Shown in pieces: positions 15,381 to 23,661 of a DNA stretch of 64,000 nucleotides (position 1 is the first letter of the stretch; every line of letters begins with the position of its first letter). The position numbers and the translations under genes were made by a program. The DNA is from JAGQVA01 sp033764335 (lineage in GTDB: Bacteria > Bacteroidota > Bacteroidia > J057), in assembly GCA_033764335.1 (NCBI GenBank), contig JANRJC010000017.1, forward strand, positions 310,001-374,000, given 5' to 3'. The notes under the pieces are model-generated. The model did no database searches. It saw nothing but the letters and a program-made list of their open reading frames with translations, and was not told where the DNA came from.

Positions 15381-16697
15381 TTAGTACCGGTAATATTCCG
15401 GTTTATACGGGCCTTGTTTTTCGACGCCGATGTAGTTTGCCTGTTTGTCGTTGAGTTCGTCGAGAACGACGCCAATTTTGGCGAGGTGGAGGCGAGCTAC
15501 TTTTTCGTCGAGGTGTTTGGGCAGAGTATAAACCTGGTTTTCGTAGTGTTCACTATTAGCCCAGAGTTCGAGTTGCGCGAGGGTCTGGTTGGTAAACGAA
15601 TTGGACATCACAAAAGAAGGGTGTCCGGTGGCGCAGCCGAGGTTGACAAGTCGGCCTTCGGCCAGAATGATCACATCTTTACCTTCGATGGTATAAATGT
15701 CCACCTGCGGTTTCACCACATTTTTGGTGTGGCCGTAGTTTTTGTTGAGCCATGCCATGTCAATTTCGTTGTCGAAGTGGCCAATGTTACAGATGATGGC
15801 TTTGTCTTTGGCGCGGCGGAAATGGGCTTCGGTAATGATGTCGCAGTTACCGGTAGCGGTTACTACAATATCGGCTTCGGCGATAGCGTCCGCCATTTTT
15901 TTGACTTCAAATCCGTCCATTGCAGCCTGGAGGGCGCAGATGGGGTCAATCTCGGTAACGATCACCCGTGCACCGGCACCGCGGAGAGAAGCAACGGAAC
16001 CTTTACCCACGTCGCCATAACCGGCAACTACGGCAACTTTTCCGGCAATCATCACATCGGTAGCGCGACGAATGGCGTCCACCAATGACTCTTTACAGCC
16101 GTATTTATTGTCAAATTTGGACTTGGTTACGGAGTCATTGACGTTGATCGCGGGCATTGGAAGCGTACCGTTTTTCACTCTTTCATACAGACGGTGAACG
16201 CCCGTGGTGGTTTCTTCGCTGAGGCCGCGAATGTTTTTGATCAGTTCGGGATAACGATCCAACACCATATTGGTGAGGTCCCCACCGTCGTCGAGGATCA
16301 TATTAAGCGGTTGCTGGTTTTCTCCAAAAAAGAGCGTCTGTTCAATACACCAGTCAAATTCCTGCTCATTCATTCCTTTCCAGGCATAAACCTGAATACC
16401 TGCGGCAGCAATTGCGGCGGCAGCGTGATCCTGCGTAGAGAAAATATTACAGGAAGACCAGGTAACTTCGGCACCTAATTCAATCAGGGTTTCAATCAAT
16501 ACCGCTGTCTGAATGGTCATGTGCAGGCAACCGGCGATCCGGGCACCTTTGAGGGGTTTTTTTGCACCATATTCCGCACGCAGTGCCATTAACCCCGGCA
16601 TTTCAGCTTCTGCGAGCTGGATTTCTTTTCTGCCCCATTCGGCCAGTGTGATATCTTTGACTTTATAGGGGAGATAGGATGTTTTTACTTGCGCCAT
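15381..16697 (-). CDS. ahcY: Adenosylhomocysteinase (SAH hydrolase)
   Basis: Hydrolyses S-adenosylhomocysteine to adenosine and homocysteine, keeping methylation cycles running, with tightly bound NAD. The 438-residue protein shows the family features: CLHMTIQTAVLIETL near residue 57, NINVNDSVTKSKFDN-type substrate loop (here PAINVNDSVTKSKFDNKYGC), the NAD motif VAGYGDVGKGSVASLRGAGA, and the C-terminal KQGPYKPEYYRY tail that reaches the neighbouring subunit's NAD. The length corresponds to the form without the large insert of some bacterial enzymes. It ends in a clear terminator and has its own -7 element. No SAH riboswitch-like fold was recognised in the 57-base upstream gap. Confidence 0.97.
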   Translation of the reverse strand: MAQVKTSYLPYKVKDITLAEWGRKEIQLAEAEMPGLMALRAEYGAKKPLKGARIAGCLHMTIQTAVLIETLIELGAEVTWSSCNIFSTQDHAAAAIAAAGIQVYAWKGMNEQEFDWCIEQTLFFGENQQPLNMILDDGGDLTNMVLDRYPELIKNIRGLSEETTTGVHRLYERVKNGTLPMPAINVNDSVTKSKFDNKYGCKESLVDAIRRATDVMIAGKVAVVAGYGDVGKGSVASLRGAGARVIVTEIDPICALQAAMDGFEVKKMADAIAEADIVVTATGNCDIITEAHFRRAKDKAIICNIGHFDNEIDMAWLNKNYGHTKNVVKPQVDIYTIEGKDVIILAEGRLVNLGCATGHPSFVMSNSFTNQTLAQLELWANSEHYENQVYTLPKHLDEKVARLHLAKIGVVLDELNDKQANYIGVEKQGPYKPEYYRY

Positions 16698-16723
16698 TTA
16701 TGAATTGATTTGAATATTTTGCA

Positions 16724-16731
16724 CAAAAATA
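16724..16731 (-). promoter_or_regulatory. Possible -7 element of ahcY
   Basis: TATTTTTG on the minus strand (16731-16724) matches TAnnTTTG and ends 26 bases before the ATG at 16697. No TTG is seen at the usual upstream distance, where the sequence is only T-rich. Confidence 0.4.
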
Positions 16732-16754
16732 CTTATTGGGTTTTAATTAAAAAA

Positions 16755-17987
16755 TTAATGTTTTGCGACTCTTTCCACCTCATTCCAGACACGTGCCAGG
16801 TTGTCAAAACAAACTTTCCGGATGTCTTCTTCTGAAAATCCTCTTCTCAACAATTCGGCGATCAGGTTGGGGTAATCCGAAACATCTTTCAGCCCGAGGG
16901 GAAGGCTATCCCCCACCCCGTCAAAATCGGAACCCAGGCCTACATAATCCACGCCTACCAGTTTTACTACATGCTCTATATGATCTGCTACAACTGATAC
17001 GTTGGAATATTGTTTTTTACTTTTTTCACGATAGGCTTTTGCATAAACTTTATACGCCGAATCTTTCCGGGTAAGGTTATTGGCGGCAGCCCATTGGGTG
17101 AGGTGTTCGCTCATTTTATCGTACTCCAGACGAAGTTCTTCTTCTAAAAAAGTCGAACCAAAATTAATCATAATGACCCCACCGTTTTCCGCCAGGCGGC
17201 GGATCATATCGTCGTTCATATTGCGTTCAAATGCGGGAGTATAATACCGGCAGGAGGAATGTGAGGCAATCACCGGAGCCTGTGTAATGGCTAACACATC
17301 GTAAAAAGCACTGTCGGAGACATGGGAAATATCCACCATGATACCCACACGATTCATATTGCGGACAATGGCTTCGCCAAAAGGACTCAGGCCGTTCCAG
17401 GTATGAGTGGTGTCATAAGAAGAATCGCAGATTTTGTTGTCGGTACCATGCGTAAGCGTAATGTAGCGAATGCCCCTGTCGTAAAAATATTGTACGCTGG
17501 CAGTGTCATCTTCAACCGGTGCTCCATTTTCCATGCCCATCGGCAGCGAAATCAGGCCCTTTTGAAAATTGGCTTCTACCTCTGCGGGGGAATTAGCCAG
17601 AGCAAATTTGTCGGGATACTGCTGGGTAATACCGACGACCATATCAATGAGGCTGTCTGCAAGAATACGCGATCTTCCGGGAGTTTTTTGGTTGTCGGAA
17701 GGGATATAAATGGACATAAAAGGAGCGTCGAGTCCTCCTTCTTTGGCCCGAGCGTAATCAAAATCGCCTTTATCGTTGAGAGCCATATCGAGGTATTCCT
17801 TTTCCAGACGAAAGTTTTCAACTTTGAGCCGGTAAGGCAAATCCACGTGGCCGTCGGCCAGGATAAACCGATGAGCCAGTTCCTGTGCTTTCGCCATCAG
17901 CGCATCATCCGTGGAATCCGGAGACTGACAGGCGATAAGGGTCAACAATAGGAGGGTGGTCGGAAAAATATGGGTAAAAACTTTCAT
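16755..17987 (-). CDS. Membrane dipeptidase (M19 family) lipoprotein
   Basis: A 410-residue zinc dipeptidase of the renal-dipeptidase family. The ATG at 17987 gives MKVFTHIFPTTLLLLTLIAC, a lipoprotein signal with Cys20 as the lipidation site; an earlier in-frame start would hide it. Zinc-ligand motifs are present in order: ADGHVDLPYR (HxD), GMENGAPVEDD with the bridging Glu, MVDISHVSD, IASHSSCRYYTPAF, and GLGSDFDGVGD. The enzyme cleaves dipeptides, including some D-residue or modified ones, probably at the periplasmic face. It has its own promoter overlapping the terminator of the upstream gene, so it is regulated separately from the TonB-domain gene. Confidence 0.92.
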   Translation of the reverse strand: MKVFTHIFPTTLLLLTLIACQSPDSTDDALMAKAQELAHRFILADGHVDLPYRLKVENFRLEKEYLDMALNDKGDFDYARAKEGGLDAPFMSIYIPSDNQKTPGRSRILADSLIDMVVGITQQYPDKFALANSPAEVEANFQKGLISLPMGMENGAPVEDDTASVQYFYDRGIRYITLTHGTDNKICDSSYDTTHTWNGLSPFGEAIVRNMNRVGIMVDISHVSDSAFYDVLAITQAPVIASHSSCRYYTPAFERNMNDDMIRRLAENGGVIMINFGSTFLEEELRLEYDKMSEHLTQWAAANNLTRKDSAYKVYAKAYREKSKKQYSNVSVVADHIEHVVKLVGVDYVGLGSDFDGVGDSLPLGLKDVSDYPNLIAELLRRGFSEEDIRKVCFDNLARVWNEVERVAKH

Positions 17988-18008
17988 GAGCGAAGGGATT
18001 AGTACTTG

Positions 18009-18040
18009 CAATATTACAGCATATTGCCTGATTTCCCCAA
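18009..18040 (-). promoter_or_regulatory. Promoter of the dipeptidase gene
   Basis: On the minus strand TTG (18040-18038), 21 bases, TAATATTG (18016-18009), one mismatch to TAnnTTTG. It ends 21 bases before the ATG at 17987 and abuts the terminator of the upstream gene. Confidence 0.5.
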
Positions 18041-18068
18041 AACAAAAGACCTGATACATAGTACCAGG
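18041..18068 (-). terminator. Terminator of the TonB-domain gene
   Basis: On the minus strand CCTGGTAC (18068-18061) pairs with GTATCAGG (18057-18050), one G-U, around a 3-base loop. The run TCTTTTGTT follows, continuing into TTGGGG. It starts about 30 bases after the stop at 18099. Confidence 0.7.
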
Positions 18069-18098
18069 CCTTCACATTCCACAAAATCGCAAAAATAC

Positions 18099-19397
18099 TT
18101 AATGGCAAATCCTTTGCATCAGTGATAATACCCGTTCGCGTTTATCCTCGGTCAGCCCATATCCTAAGGCCAGATCCAGTTCCGGACAGGCTTCGGAATC
18201 CGCACCAATGGCAACCATTGTGAGTGCTTTTACCAAATGGGCGTTGGCATTATGGGGATCTTCTTCGAGAATCTCTGCAACGGTGGCAAATGCAGCCTCA
18301 AAATTTTGTGTTTTTACCGATAGCCATGCTTCCTGCGTTTTTCCAGAAAAAACACTGGTTTCGGGCCGGTCTGCAACCCGCATGATCGGGTTAGCAGGGG
18401 TTTCTTCTTTCAGAAAATAAGCCAAAAGATTCTCAGATTGTATTTTCAGCAATCGGTCTTCGGGATCAATCGTTCGCATACGATTTAGTACCCTGCGGCA
18501 AACGCTGAGGTCGCGCTCACTCAAATTGTATGCAGCAAAAATATCTTGGTGTGCCCATAAATCCGCGGAAAACATCCGAGAAACCCAGCATAGATCGTTC
18601 ATTGCCATCACCTCTTCGCCTCTTGCCATCGAAGCCAAGGCTCGATCCATAAAAACGGCAGGGCCGATTTCGGATATTTCGGGGGGAAGGGATTCGATAG
18701 TATGAAGGTAACCAATGGCATCGGTAAAATCTTTGTGCGCATTTTTCCAGTCACCGGTTTTTCCATACGTTTTTCCCCGGTAATAACAGGCTAATAATAA
18801 CAAAGGATAACTGTCCGGTTTTCGCGGAGTGTAACGAATACACCGAGATAGGGTCTCAATTGCTCCCGCATAGTTTTTTTCGTCCATTAAATCCAAACCT
18901 TTAGTCAGGTATTTATCTCCCTTACGATTGTTGCTCAGAAGTTTATGCGCAAGTGTCTGCTGAAACAAAACCGGGTGACGCAGGTCCTGGGTATTGATGT
19001 TGTTGCCTTTAGGGTTAAAAACAATGGGCAAATTCACCCAATATTTCACCGGACGGTTGTCTCTTTTTGCAGGGATAAACCGGAGTTTGTCCAGGTGTTT
19101 TTCAGCCTCCGCCGTCAACCCCGGGTCTATCGGTCGGGTAACTTTGTGTTTTTCGTATTTTCCCTCTTCGCTGACCAAAATCCGAAGATACATCTTCCCG
19201 CCGATATGGTTCCAAAGCGCTTTGGCAGGGTACACAATTTCACTCTGCACTTCGGACAGATTGAGCGGTACGGGTTCTTCCTCCACAAAAACAAACTCAT
19301 GAACACCCGGCTCACGGGCTTCAGAATCCTTTAAGGGCTGTGCGTAAAAAAGAATGGTAATCCCAAGCAAGATGAGAGTGCTGGTTAAGCCTTTCAT
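18099..19397 (-). CDS. Exported TonB C-terminal domain protein with TPR-like repeats
   Basis: The ATG at 19397 gives 432 residues beginning MKGLTSTLILLGITILFYAQ, a signal peptide; the frame's apparent earlier start is a TTG. Residues about 50-130 resemble a TonB C-terminal domain (IVYPAKALWNHIGGKMYLRI, LDKLRFIPAKRDNRPVKYWV). Unlike true TonB there is no proline-rich periplasmic span and no N-terminal anchor. The rest is helical with TPR-like units (LMDEKNYAGAIETLSRCIRY, KNAHKDFTDAIGYLHTI, NANAHLVKALTMVAIGADSE). Bacteroidota carry many such TonB-like exported proteins of unknown role. Likely a protein-protein interaction factor in the envelope. Confidence 0.75.
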   Translation of the reverse strand: MKGLTSTLILLGITILFYAQPLKDSEAREPGVHEFVFVEEEPVPLNLSEVQSEIVYPAKALWNHIGGKMYLRILVSEEGKYEKHKVTRPIDPGLTAEAEKHLDKLRFIPAKRDNRPVKYWVNLPIVFNPKGNNINTQDLRHPVLFQQTLAHKLLSNNRKGDKYLTKGLDLMDEKNYAGAIETLSRCIRYTPRKPDSYPLLLLACYYRGKTYGKTGDWKNAHKDFTDAIGYLHTIESLPPEISEIGPAVFMDRALASMARGEEVMAMNDLCWVSRMFSADLWAHQDIFAAYNLSERDLSVCRRVLNRMRTIDPEDRLLKIQSENLLAYFLKEETPANPIMRVADRPETSVFSGKTQEAWLSVKTQNFEAAFATVAEILEEDPHNANAHLVKALTMVAIGADSEACPELDLALGYGLTEDKRERVLSLMQRICH

Positions 19398-19711
19398 CCA
19401 AAGCAAATGTTTATAGATTTAACAGGAATAAATCTACAGGATTAAGTAACTGAAAAACAGCCCCTTGTTTGGCAATACAGGTTTGAGTAAATAATTCCAA
19501 GAAAGAATATTACCCTTATAAGAATTATTTTCATTGTAAATTCTCACAACGGGTTTGAAGGCAAAACAAAAGTGGCTTTGCCTGCATTTTTCGGGTTGTA
19601 AGACTAAAGAATATCCGGTATAATTACACCACGGGAAAAATGTAGGATATTTGACCTGCCAAACACCGTAAAATAGTATCGCCCATTTCTTTTTAAGAAA
19701 AACCGAAAAAT
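19398..19711. other. Gene-free intergenic stretch between divergent genes
   Basis: These 314 bases separate the TonB-domain gene from the esterase gene. I see an 8-base inverted repeat (TAGATTTA 19414-19421 and TAAATCTA 19429-19436) close to the TonB-domain start. No full TTG/TAnnTTTG promoter is visible on either strand. A 97-codon minus-strand frame covers most of it but looks like non-coding sequence. Confidence 0.6.
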
Positions 19712-21139
19712 ATGCCAAAATCTTCAATCATTTGCTATCAAAAGATTCTATTGGTTTTCATTTTGGTAATGAGCCACTCCCTGCTTAAAGCCAATATTTC
19801 CATGTCCGATGTTTTTGCTGACGGCATGGTTCTTCAGCAAAAAGCCGAAATTACTCTCTGGGGATGGGGAAAACCCGGTGAAAAGATACAAGTTATAGTT
19901 CCCTGGCTGGATTCCACTCGTACAACGACAGCCAGCAACCAGGGAACCTGGTCGGTCGCGCTACTCACCCCGGAAGCCGGCAAACCTTTTGATCTCACGA
20001 TCAAAGGATATAATGAAGTCGTGTTTCACAATGTGGTACTGGGAGAAGTGTGGTTATGTGCCGGGCAATCGAATATGGAGTGGACACCGCGCATGGGGAT
20101 TAACGATGCGGAAGAAGCCATTGCGGCTGCTAATTATCCCGACATCCGTTTTTTCCGGGTACACCACCGCACGGCCATGGCCCCTCAGGAGGATTTGGGC
20201 GGAGAATGGGTTTCGTGCACCCCGGAAACCATGAAAAATTCGAGTGCCATCGCTTATTTTTTCGCACAGAAACTTCATCAGGAAATAAAGGTGCCCATCG
20301 GGTTGATAGACGCCAGTTGGGGAGGCACTCCCGTAGAAATCTGGATGGCGGCAAAGGTCATCGAATCAGACGAAGTGTTTGCCAAATCTGCCGCAACACT
20401 CAAACCGGTCCCCTGGGGTCCGGTGGAGCCGGGCAGAGCCTACAATGCCATGATTGCGCCCCTGACTCGCTACCGGATTGCCGGGGCCATCTGGTATCAG
20501 GGGGAATCCAATGTGGGCAACGCCATAACTTATAAAGACATGTTTACGGCCATGATCAGCAGTTGGCGGCAGGAGCGGGGCTACGATTTTCCCTTCTACT
20601 TTGCACAAATTGCTCCCTACAAATATGGCGAAGGTTTTGGCGGAGCCATGCTGCGCGACGCCCAGCGCAAAAGCCTGGAATTGCACGGTACCGGTATGGT
20701 CGTAACCAGCGACATCGGAAATATTGAGGATATTCACCCCCGAAATAAAAAGGATGTAGGCCTTCGTTTTGCCTTGTTGGCGCTTACCAGCCATTATAAA
20801 GTTTTGAAGGCAGAATCTTCCGGCCCTTTGTATCGGGGTTATTCCACTTTACAAAACAAAATTACCGTTTATTTTGATCACGCCGAAGGATTAAATGCAC
20901 GAGGAGGAAAACCCACGCATTTTGAAATTGCAGGAGAAGATCAGGTATTCCGACCAGCAGAAGCCGAAATCAAAGGTCAAAACATTGTTCTCTCTTCGAA
21001 AGAAGTAAAATCACCCGTAGCCGTCAGGTTTGGTTGGTCCAATACCGCCGAACCCAATCTTTTTAACGCTGCGGGCTTACCGGCTTCCTGCTTCCATAGC
21101 GAACCGCATCAATTATTGAAAAATGAAAGAATGGATTAA
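19712..21139 (+). CDS. Sialate O-acetylesterase family carbohydrate esterase
   Basis: A 475-residue exported SGNH-type esterase. The signal segment is ILLVFILVMSHSLLKA. The N-terminal beta domain (SDVFADGMVLQQKAEITLWG) is typical of the family. Catalytic Ser lies in CAGQSNMEW at about residue 118, the second conserved block is WYQGESNVG, and the Asp-His pair is in IEDIHPRNKKDVGLR. Such enzymes remove O-acetyl groups from sialic acid or from plant and algal polysaccharides, so the exact substrate is open. The stop overlaps the start of the ferritin-VIT1 gene by 17 bases, suggesting cotranscription though the functions look unrelated. Confidence 0.9.
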   Translation: MPKSSIICYQKILLVFILVMSHSLLKANISMSDVFADGMVLQQKAEITLWGWGKPGEKIQVIVPWLDSTRTTTASNQGTWSVALLTPEAGKPFDLTIKGYNEVVFHNVVLGEVWLCAGQSNMEWTPRMGINDAEEAIAAANYPDIRFFRVHHRTAMAPQEDLGGEWVSCTPETMKNSSAIAYFFAQKLHQEIKVPIGLIDASWGGTPVEIWMAAKVIESDEVFAKSAATLKPVPWGPVEPGRAYNAMIAPLTRYRIAGAIWYQGESNVGNAITYKDMFTAMISSWRQERGYDFPFYFAQIAPYKYGEGFGGAMLRDAQRKSLELHGTGMVVTSDIGNIEDIHPRNKKDVGLRFALLALTSHYKVLKAESSGPLYRGYSTLQNKITVYFDHAEGLNARGGKPTHFEIAGEDQVFRPAEAEIKGQNIVLSSKEVKSPVAVRFGWSNTAEPNLFNAAGLPASCFHSEPHQLLKNERMD

Positions 21140-22211
21140 TTACCTTCAGGATGAAGTAGATGCGGCTTTTTTATACCGCACTTTGGCGGAGTTGTCAGCC
21201 GACCCAAAATCTGCCAAAATCTATCAGCAACTGGCCGAAGTCGAAGACCGCCACGCTACCCGCTGGCGCGAACTAATAATGGCCGAAAATCCCGGCCTTT
21301 CGACCATCACCCCCTCCCTCAAAGCAAGAGTGATGAACGGGTTTGCCCGAAAAATCGGCCCCGGGTTCCTGCGCGATGCGATGTTGCGGGAAGAAGGCCT
21401 GGAGGTCAAACTTTACCTCGATCTTTACCAGAAAAGCGATCCCGGAGCGGCCAAACAGTTGGCCCTTGACCTGGCCAAAGACTCCGCCCAGCACGCGGGG
21501 CAACTTACCGCGGATGATGCCGGCGAACCCTGGCACAGCGTAAATGCCGGAGGTATGCTGCGTAATGTCGTTTACGGTTTTAATGACGGGCTTACTGCCA
21601 ACTTCGGATTGATTGCCGGGGTGATCGGGGCAAGCTCTTCAGATCATATTATCCTTATCTCCGGCCTCGCCGGGATGATTGCCGATGCACTTTCCATGGG
21701 TTCCTCGGGTTTCCTCGCCGCTAAAAGCGAACGCGAAGTTTTTGCCTACGAAAAAGAAATGGAAGCCCGCGAAATCCTCCTGATGCCCGATATCGAAGCC
21801 GCCGAACTCGCCCTAATCTACGAAGCCAAAGGCATGTCACAGGCACAAGCCGTAAAGCTTGCCAATGAAGTGATTCAACAGCCGGAACGAGCACTGGAAG
21901 AAAAAGTACGGGAAGAACTTGGCATTTCGGAGGGAAATATCAGTCCTCTCCGAGAAGCATGGACTACGGGTCTGGCTACGGCTTTGGGGGCATTGATCCC
22001 GATTTTTCCCTTTTTTATCTGGAAAGGTTTGCCGGCCATTGCGGTTTCTTTTATCATTTCGATGGTGGCACATTTTGGTGTGGGAGCCGTCCGGAGTTTT
22101 TTCACCGGAAGAAATTTCTGGCGCAGCGGCTTTGATATGTTTATTGTAGGGTTTGGCATTGCCGCGGTTGGCTATTTTATCGGCGAACTCGTACTAAAGT
22201 ATTTTATGTAA
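21123..22211 (+). CDS. Ferritin-like domain fused to VIT1-family iron transporter (MbfA type)
   Basis: A 362-residue fusion. Residues 1-135 form a rubrerythrin/ferritin-like four-helix region with carboxylate and His ligands (DEVDAAFLYRTLAEL, AEVEDRHATRWREL, REEGLEVKLYLDLY, KDSAQHAGQL). From about 145 on it is a VIT1/CCC1 transporter: VVYGFNDGLTANFGLIAGV, MIADALSMGSSGFLAAKSE, and three C-terminal membrane helices (GLATALGALIPIFPFFIW, AIAVSFIISMVAHFGVGAV, FIVGFGIAAVGYFIGELVL). The architecture equals MbfA, a membrane-bound ferritin that exports iron in other bacteria; here the function is inferred from architecture. It follows the esterase gene with a 17-base overlap. Confidence 0.9.
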   Translation: MKEWINYLQDEVDAAFLYRTLAELSADPKSAKIYQQLAEVEDRHATRWRELIMAENPGLSTITPSLKARVMNGFARKIGPGFLRDAMLREEGLEVKLYLDLYQKSDPGAAKQLALDLAKDSAQHAGQLTADDAGEPWHSVNAGGMLRNVVYGFNDGLTANFGLIAGVIGASSSDHIILISGLAGMIADALSMGSSGFLAAKSEREVFAYEKEMEAREILLMPDIEAAELALIYEAKGMSQAQAVKLANEVIQQPERALEEKVREELGISEGNISPLREAWTTGLATALGALIPIFPFFIWKGLPAIAVSFIISMVAHFGVGAVRSFFTGRNFWRSGFDMFIVGFGIAAVGYFIGELVLKYFM

Positions 22212-22228
22212 ATCGGAAGCCTATTTTT

Positions 22229-22501
22229 ATGCTCGTGGAGAAAAAAATTATTCTGAATACCGCAATTGATTTTGTCAATCACCTCGAATACGCCGCCGTC
22301 CGGCGGCTAGTGGTCGAACTTCGCCTACGCGAAGCTCCCGACCTTTGGCAAAAAATATTTATCAAAAAAGTGACCGCCAACGACAGCCAAATCAGCGTCC
22401 TGACGCTGAACGGCAGGACGATTGCCGGGGAAGATATTCTTGCGCTTGTGCCGCCTTTTGATGACTACGACACCGATGTAATCAGTTGCCTCTGCGGGTA
22501 A
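22229..22501 (+). CDS. Hypothetical 90-residue protein
   Basis: No family recognised. It starts at ATG 22229, 17 bases after the transporter gene, and ends with a Cys-rich tail DVISCLCG. The N-terminal half is predicted helical (NTAIDFVNHLEYAAVRRLVV), the rest beta-like. There is no signal peptide. Its position suggests it belongs to the esterase/transporter transcript. The promoter of ada lies directly after its stop. Confidence 0.6.
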   Translation: MLVEKKIILNTAIDFVNHLEYAAVRRLVVELRLREAPDLWQKIFIKKVTANDSQISVLTLNGRTIAGEDILALVPPFDDYDTDVISCLCG

Positions 22502-22536
22502 AAATTTTACCTAAAAAATACTTGTCTGTTTTTCGG

Positions 22537-22567
22537 TTGTACTGCCGGAGGGGCGGTCTTATCTTTA
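22537..22567 (+). promoter_or_regulatory. Promoter of ada
   Basis: TTG (22537-22539), 20 bases, TATCTTTA (22560-22567), one mismatch to TAnnTTTG. It ends 11 bases before the ATG at 22579. Confidence 0.55.
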
Positions 22568-22578
22568 AGAAAAAAAGT

Positions 22579-23661
22579 ATGTTGACAGAACAAGTTATGT
22601 ATCAGGCACTTGTGGAAAAAAACTCTTCTTTTGAAGGCGTTTTTTTTGCCGCGGTAAAAACCACCGGAATTTTTTGCAGGCCTTCCTGCACCGCGAGGAA
22701 GCCGCGGATTGAAAATGTAGAATTTTTCAAAACCGCCAAGGAGGCCATTCTTTCCGGTTATCGCCCCTGCAAGGTCTGCCACCCGCTGGAAAAACCAGGA
22801 GAAACGCCCGTGTATATTCAAAACTTGCTGAAAGAACTCAGCGCGGACCCTTCTCAAAAGTTTAAGGATTGGGATTTAAAAAACCGGGGCATTGAGCCGG
22901 AAAAAATCCGCCGGTGGTTTCTCAAAAATCACGGCATTACTTTTCAAGCTTATCAAAGGATGCTGCGGATAAATTCTGCGTTCAAAAAAATCCAGAGTGG
23001 AGCCTCTGTCACCGCAACGGCTTTCGATTCCGGGTACGAGTCATTGAGCGGTTTTAACGATTCGTTCAAATCGGTATTTGGAGTCTCCCCTACCCATAGC
23101 CGGGAAAAGCAGGTTCTCGACCTTACCCGGCTCGAAACACCGCTCGGCACGATGATTGCCTGCGGCACATCACAGGGAATATGCCTGCTCGAATTTTCCG
23201 ACCGGAAAATGTTGGAAACGGAGTTTAAACACCTCGCAAAAAAACTCAACGCAACCATTGTCCAGGGCGAAAACCCTCATTTTGAAAACCTTCGGGAAGA
23301 GATTTCGGAATATTTTGAAGGGAAAAGAAAAACTTTTAACGTTCCGCTTTTTACCCCCGGCACCGATTTTCAACAACAGGTATGGAGGGAATTACAAAAC
23401 ATTCCCTACGCTACCACCCGTTCCTACAAACAACAGGCAATTGCTATCGGGAAGCCGGAGTCGGTGCGGGCCGTGGCAAACGCCAACGGGATGAACCGGA
23501 TCGCCATCATTATCCCCTGCCACCGGGTAATCGGGAATGATGGAAACCTAACCGGCTATGGCGGTGGTCTCTGGCGCAAAAAGTGGCTACTTGATTTGGA
23601 AAAATCCCATACAACGGTCGAAGACCTACATCCGGAGTCCTCGGATTACTTTCACTCGTGA
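22579..23661 (+). CDS. ada: Bifunctional Ada: methylphosphotriester and O6-methylguanine DNA repair protein and regulator
   Basis: A 360-residue Ada with all three parts. The N-terminal zinc domain has GIFCRPSCTARKP with Cys33 (methyl acceptor) and Cys37, then RPCKVC for the other two Cys. An AraC-type helix-turn-helix follows (SVTATAFDSGYESLSGFNDS, FKSVFGVSPTHSR). The C-terminal alkyltransferase has the suicide Cys314 in IIPCHRVIG. It repairs alkylated DNA by irreversible self-methylation and, when methylated, activates alkylation-response genes. The ATG at 22579 is chosen because the region before it contains the promoter. Its last 36 bases overlap antisense with the end of the LolC/E-like gene. 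Confidence 0.95.
   Translation: MLTEQVMYQALVEKNSSFEGVFFAAVKTTGIFCRPSCTARKPRIENVEFFKTAKEAILSGYRPCKVCHPLEKPGETPVYIQNLLKELSADPSQKFKDWDLKNRGIEPEKIRRWFLKNHGITFQAYQRMLRINSAFKKIQSGASVTATAFDSGYESLSGFNDSFKSVFGVSPTHSREKQVLDLTRLETPLGTMIACGTSQGICLLEFSDRKMLETEFKHLAKKLNATIVQGENPHFENLREEISEYFEGKRKTFNVPLFTPGTDFQQQVWRELQNIPYATTRSYKQQAIAIGKPESVRAVANANGMNRIAIIIPCHRVIGNDGNLTGYGGGLWRKKWLLDLEKSHTTVEDLHPESSDYFHS

Noticed and set aside
16698..16754. Possible SAH or SAM riboswitch before ahcY
   Set aside because: The gap is only 57 bases, AT-rich, and shows no conserved riboswitch core or stable stem.
19434..19727. 97-codon minus-strand frame in the intergenic stretch before the esterase gene
   Set aside because: Aromatic-rich translation without pattern, overlaps the esterase start by 16 bases, and no promoter or terminator fits.
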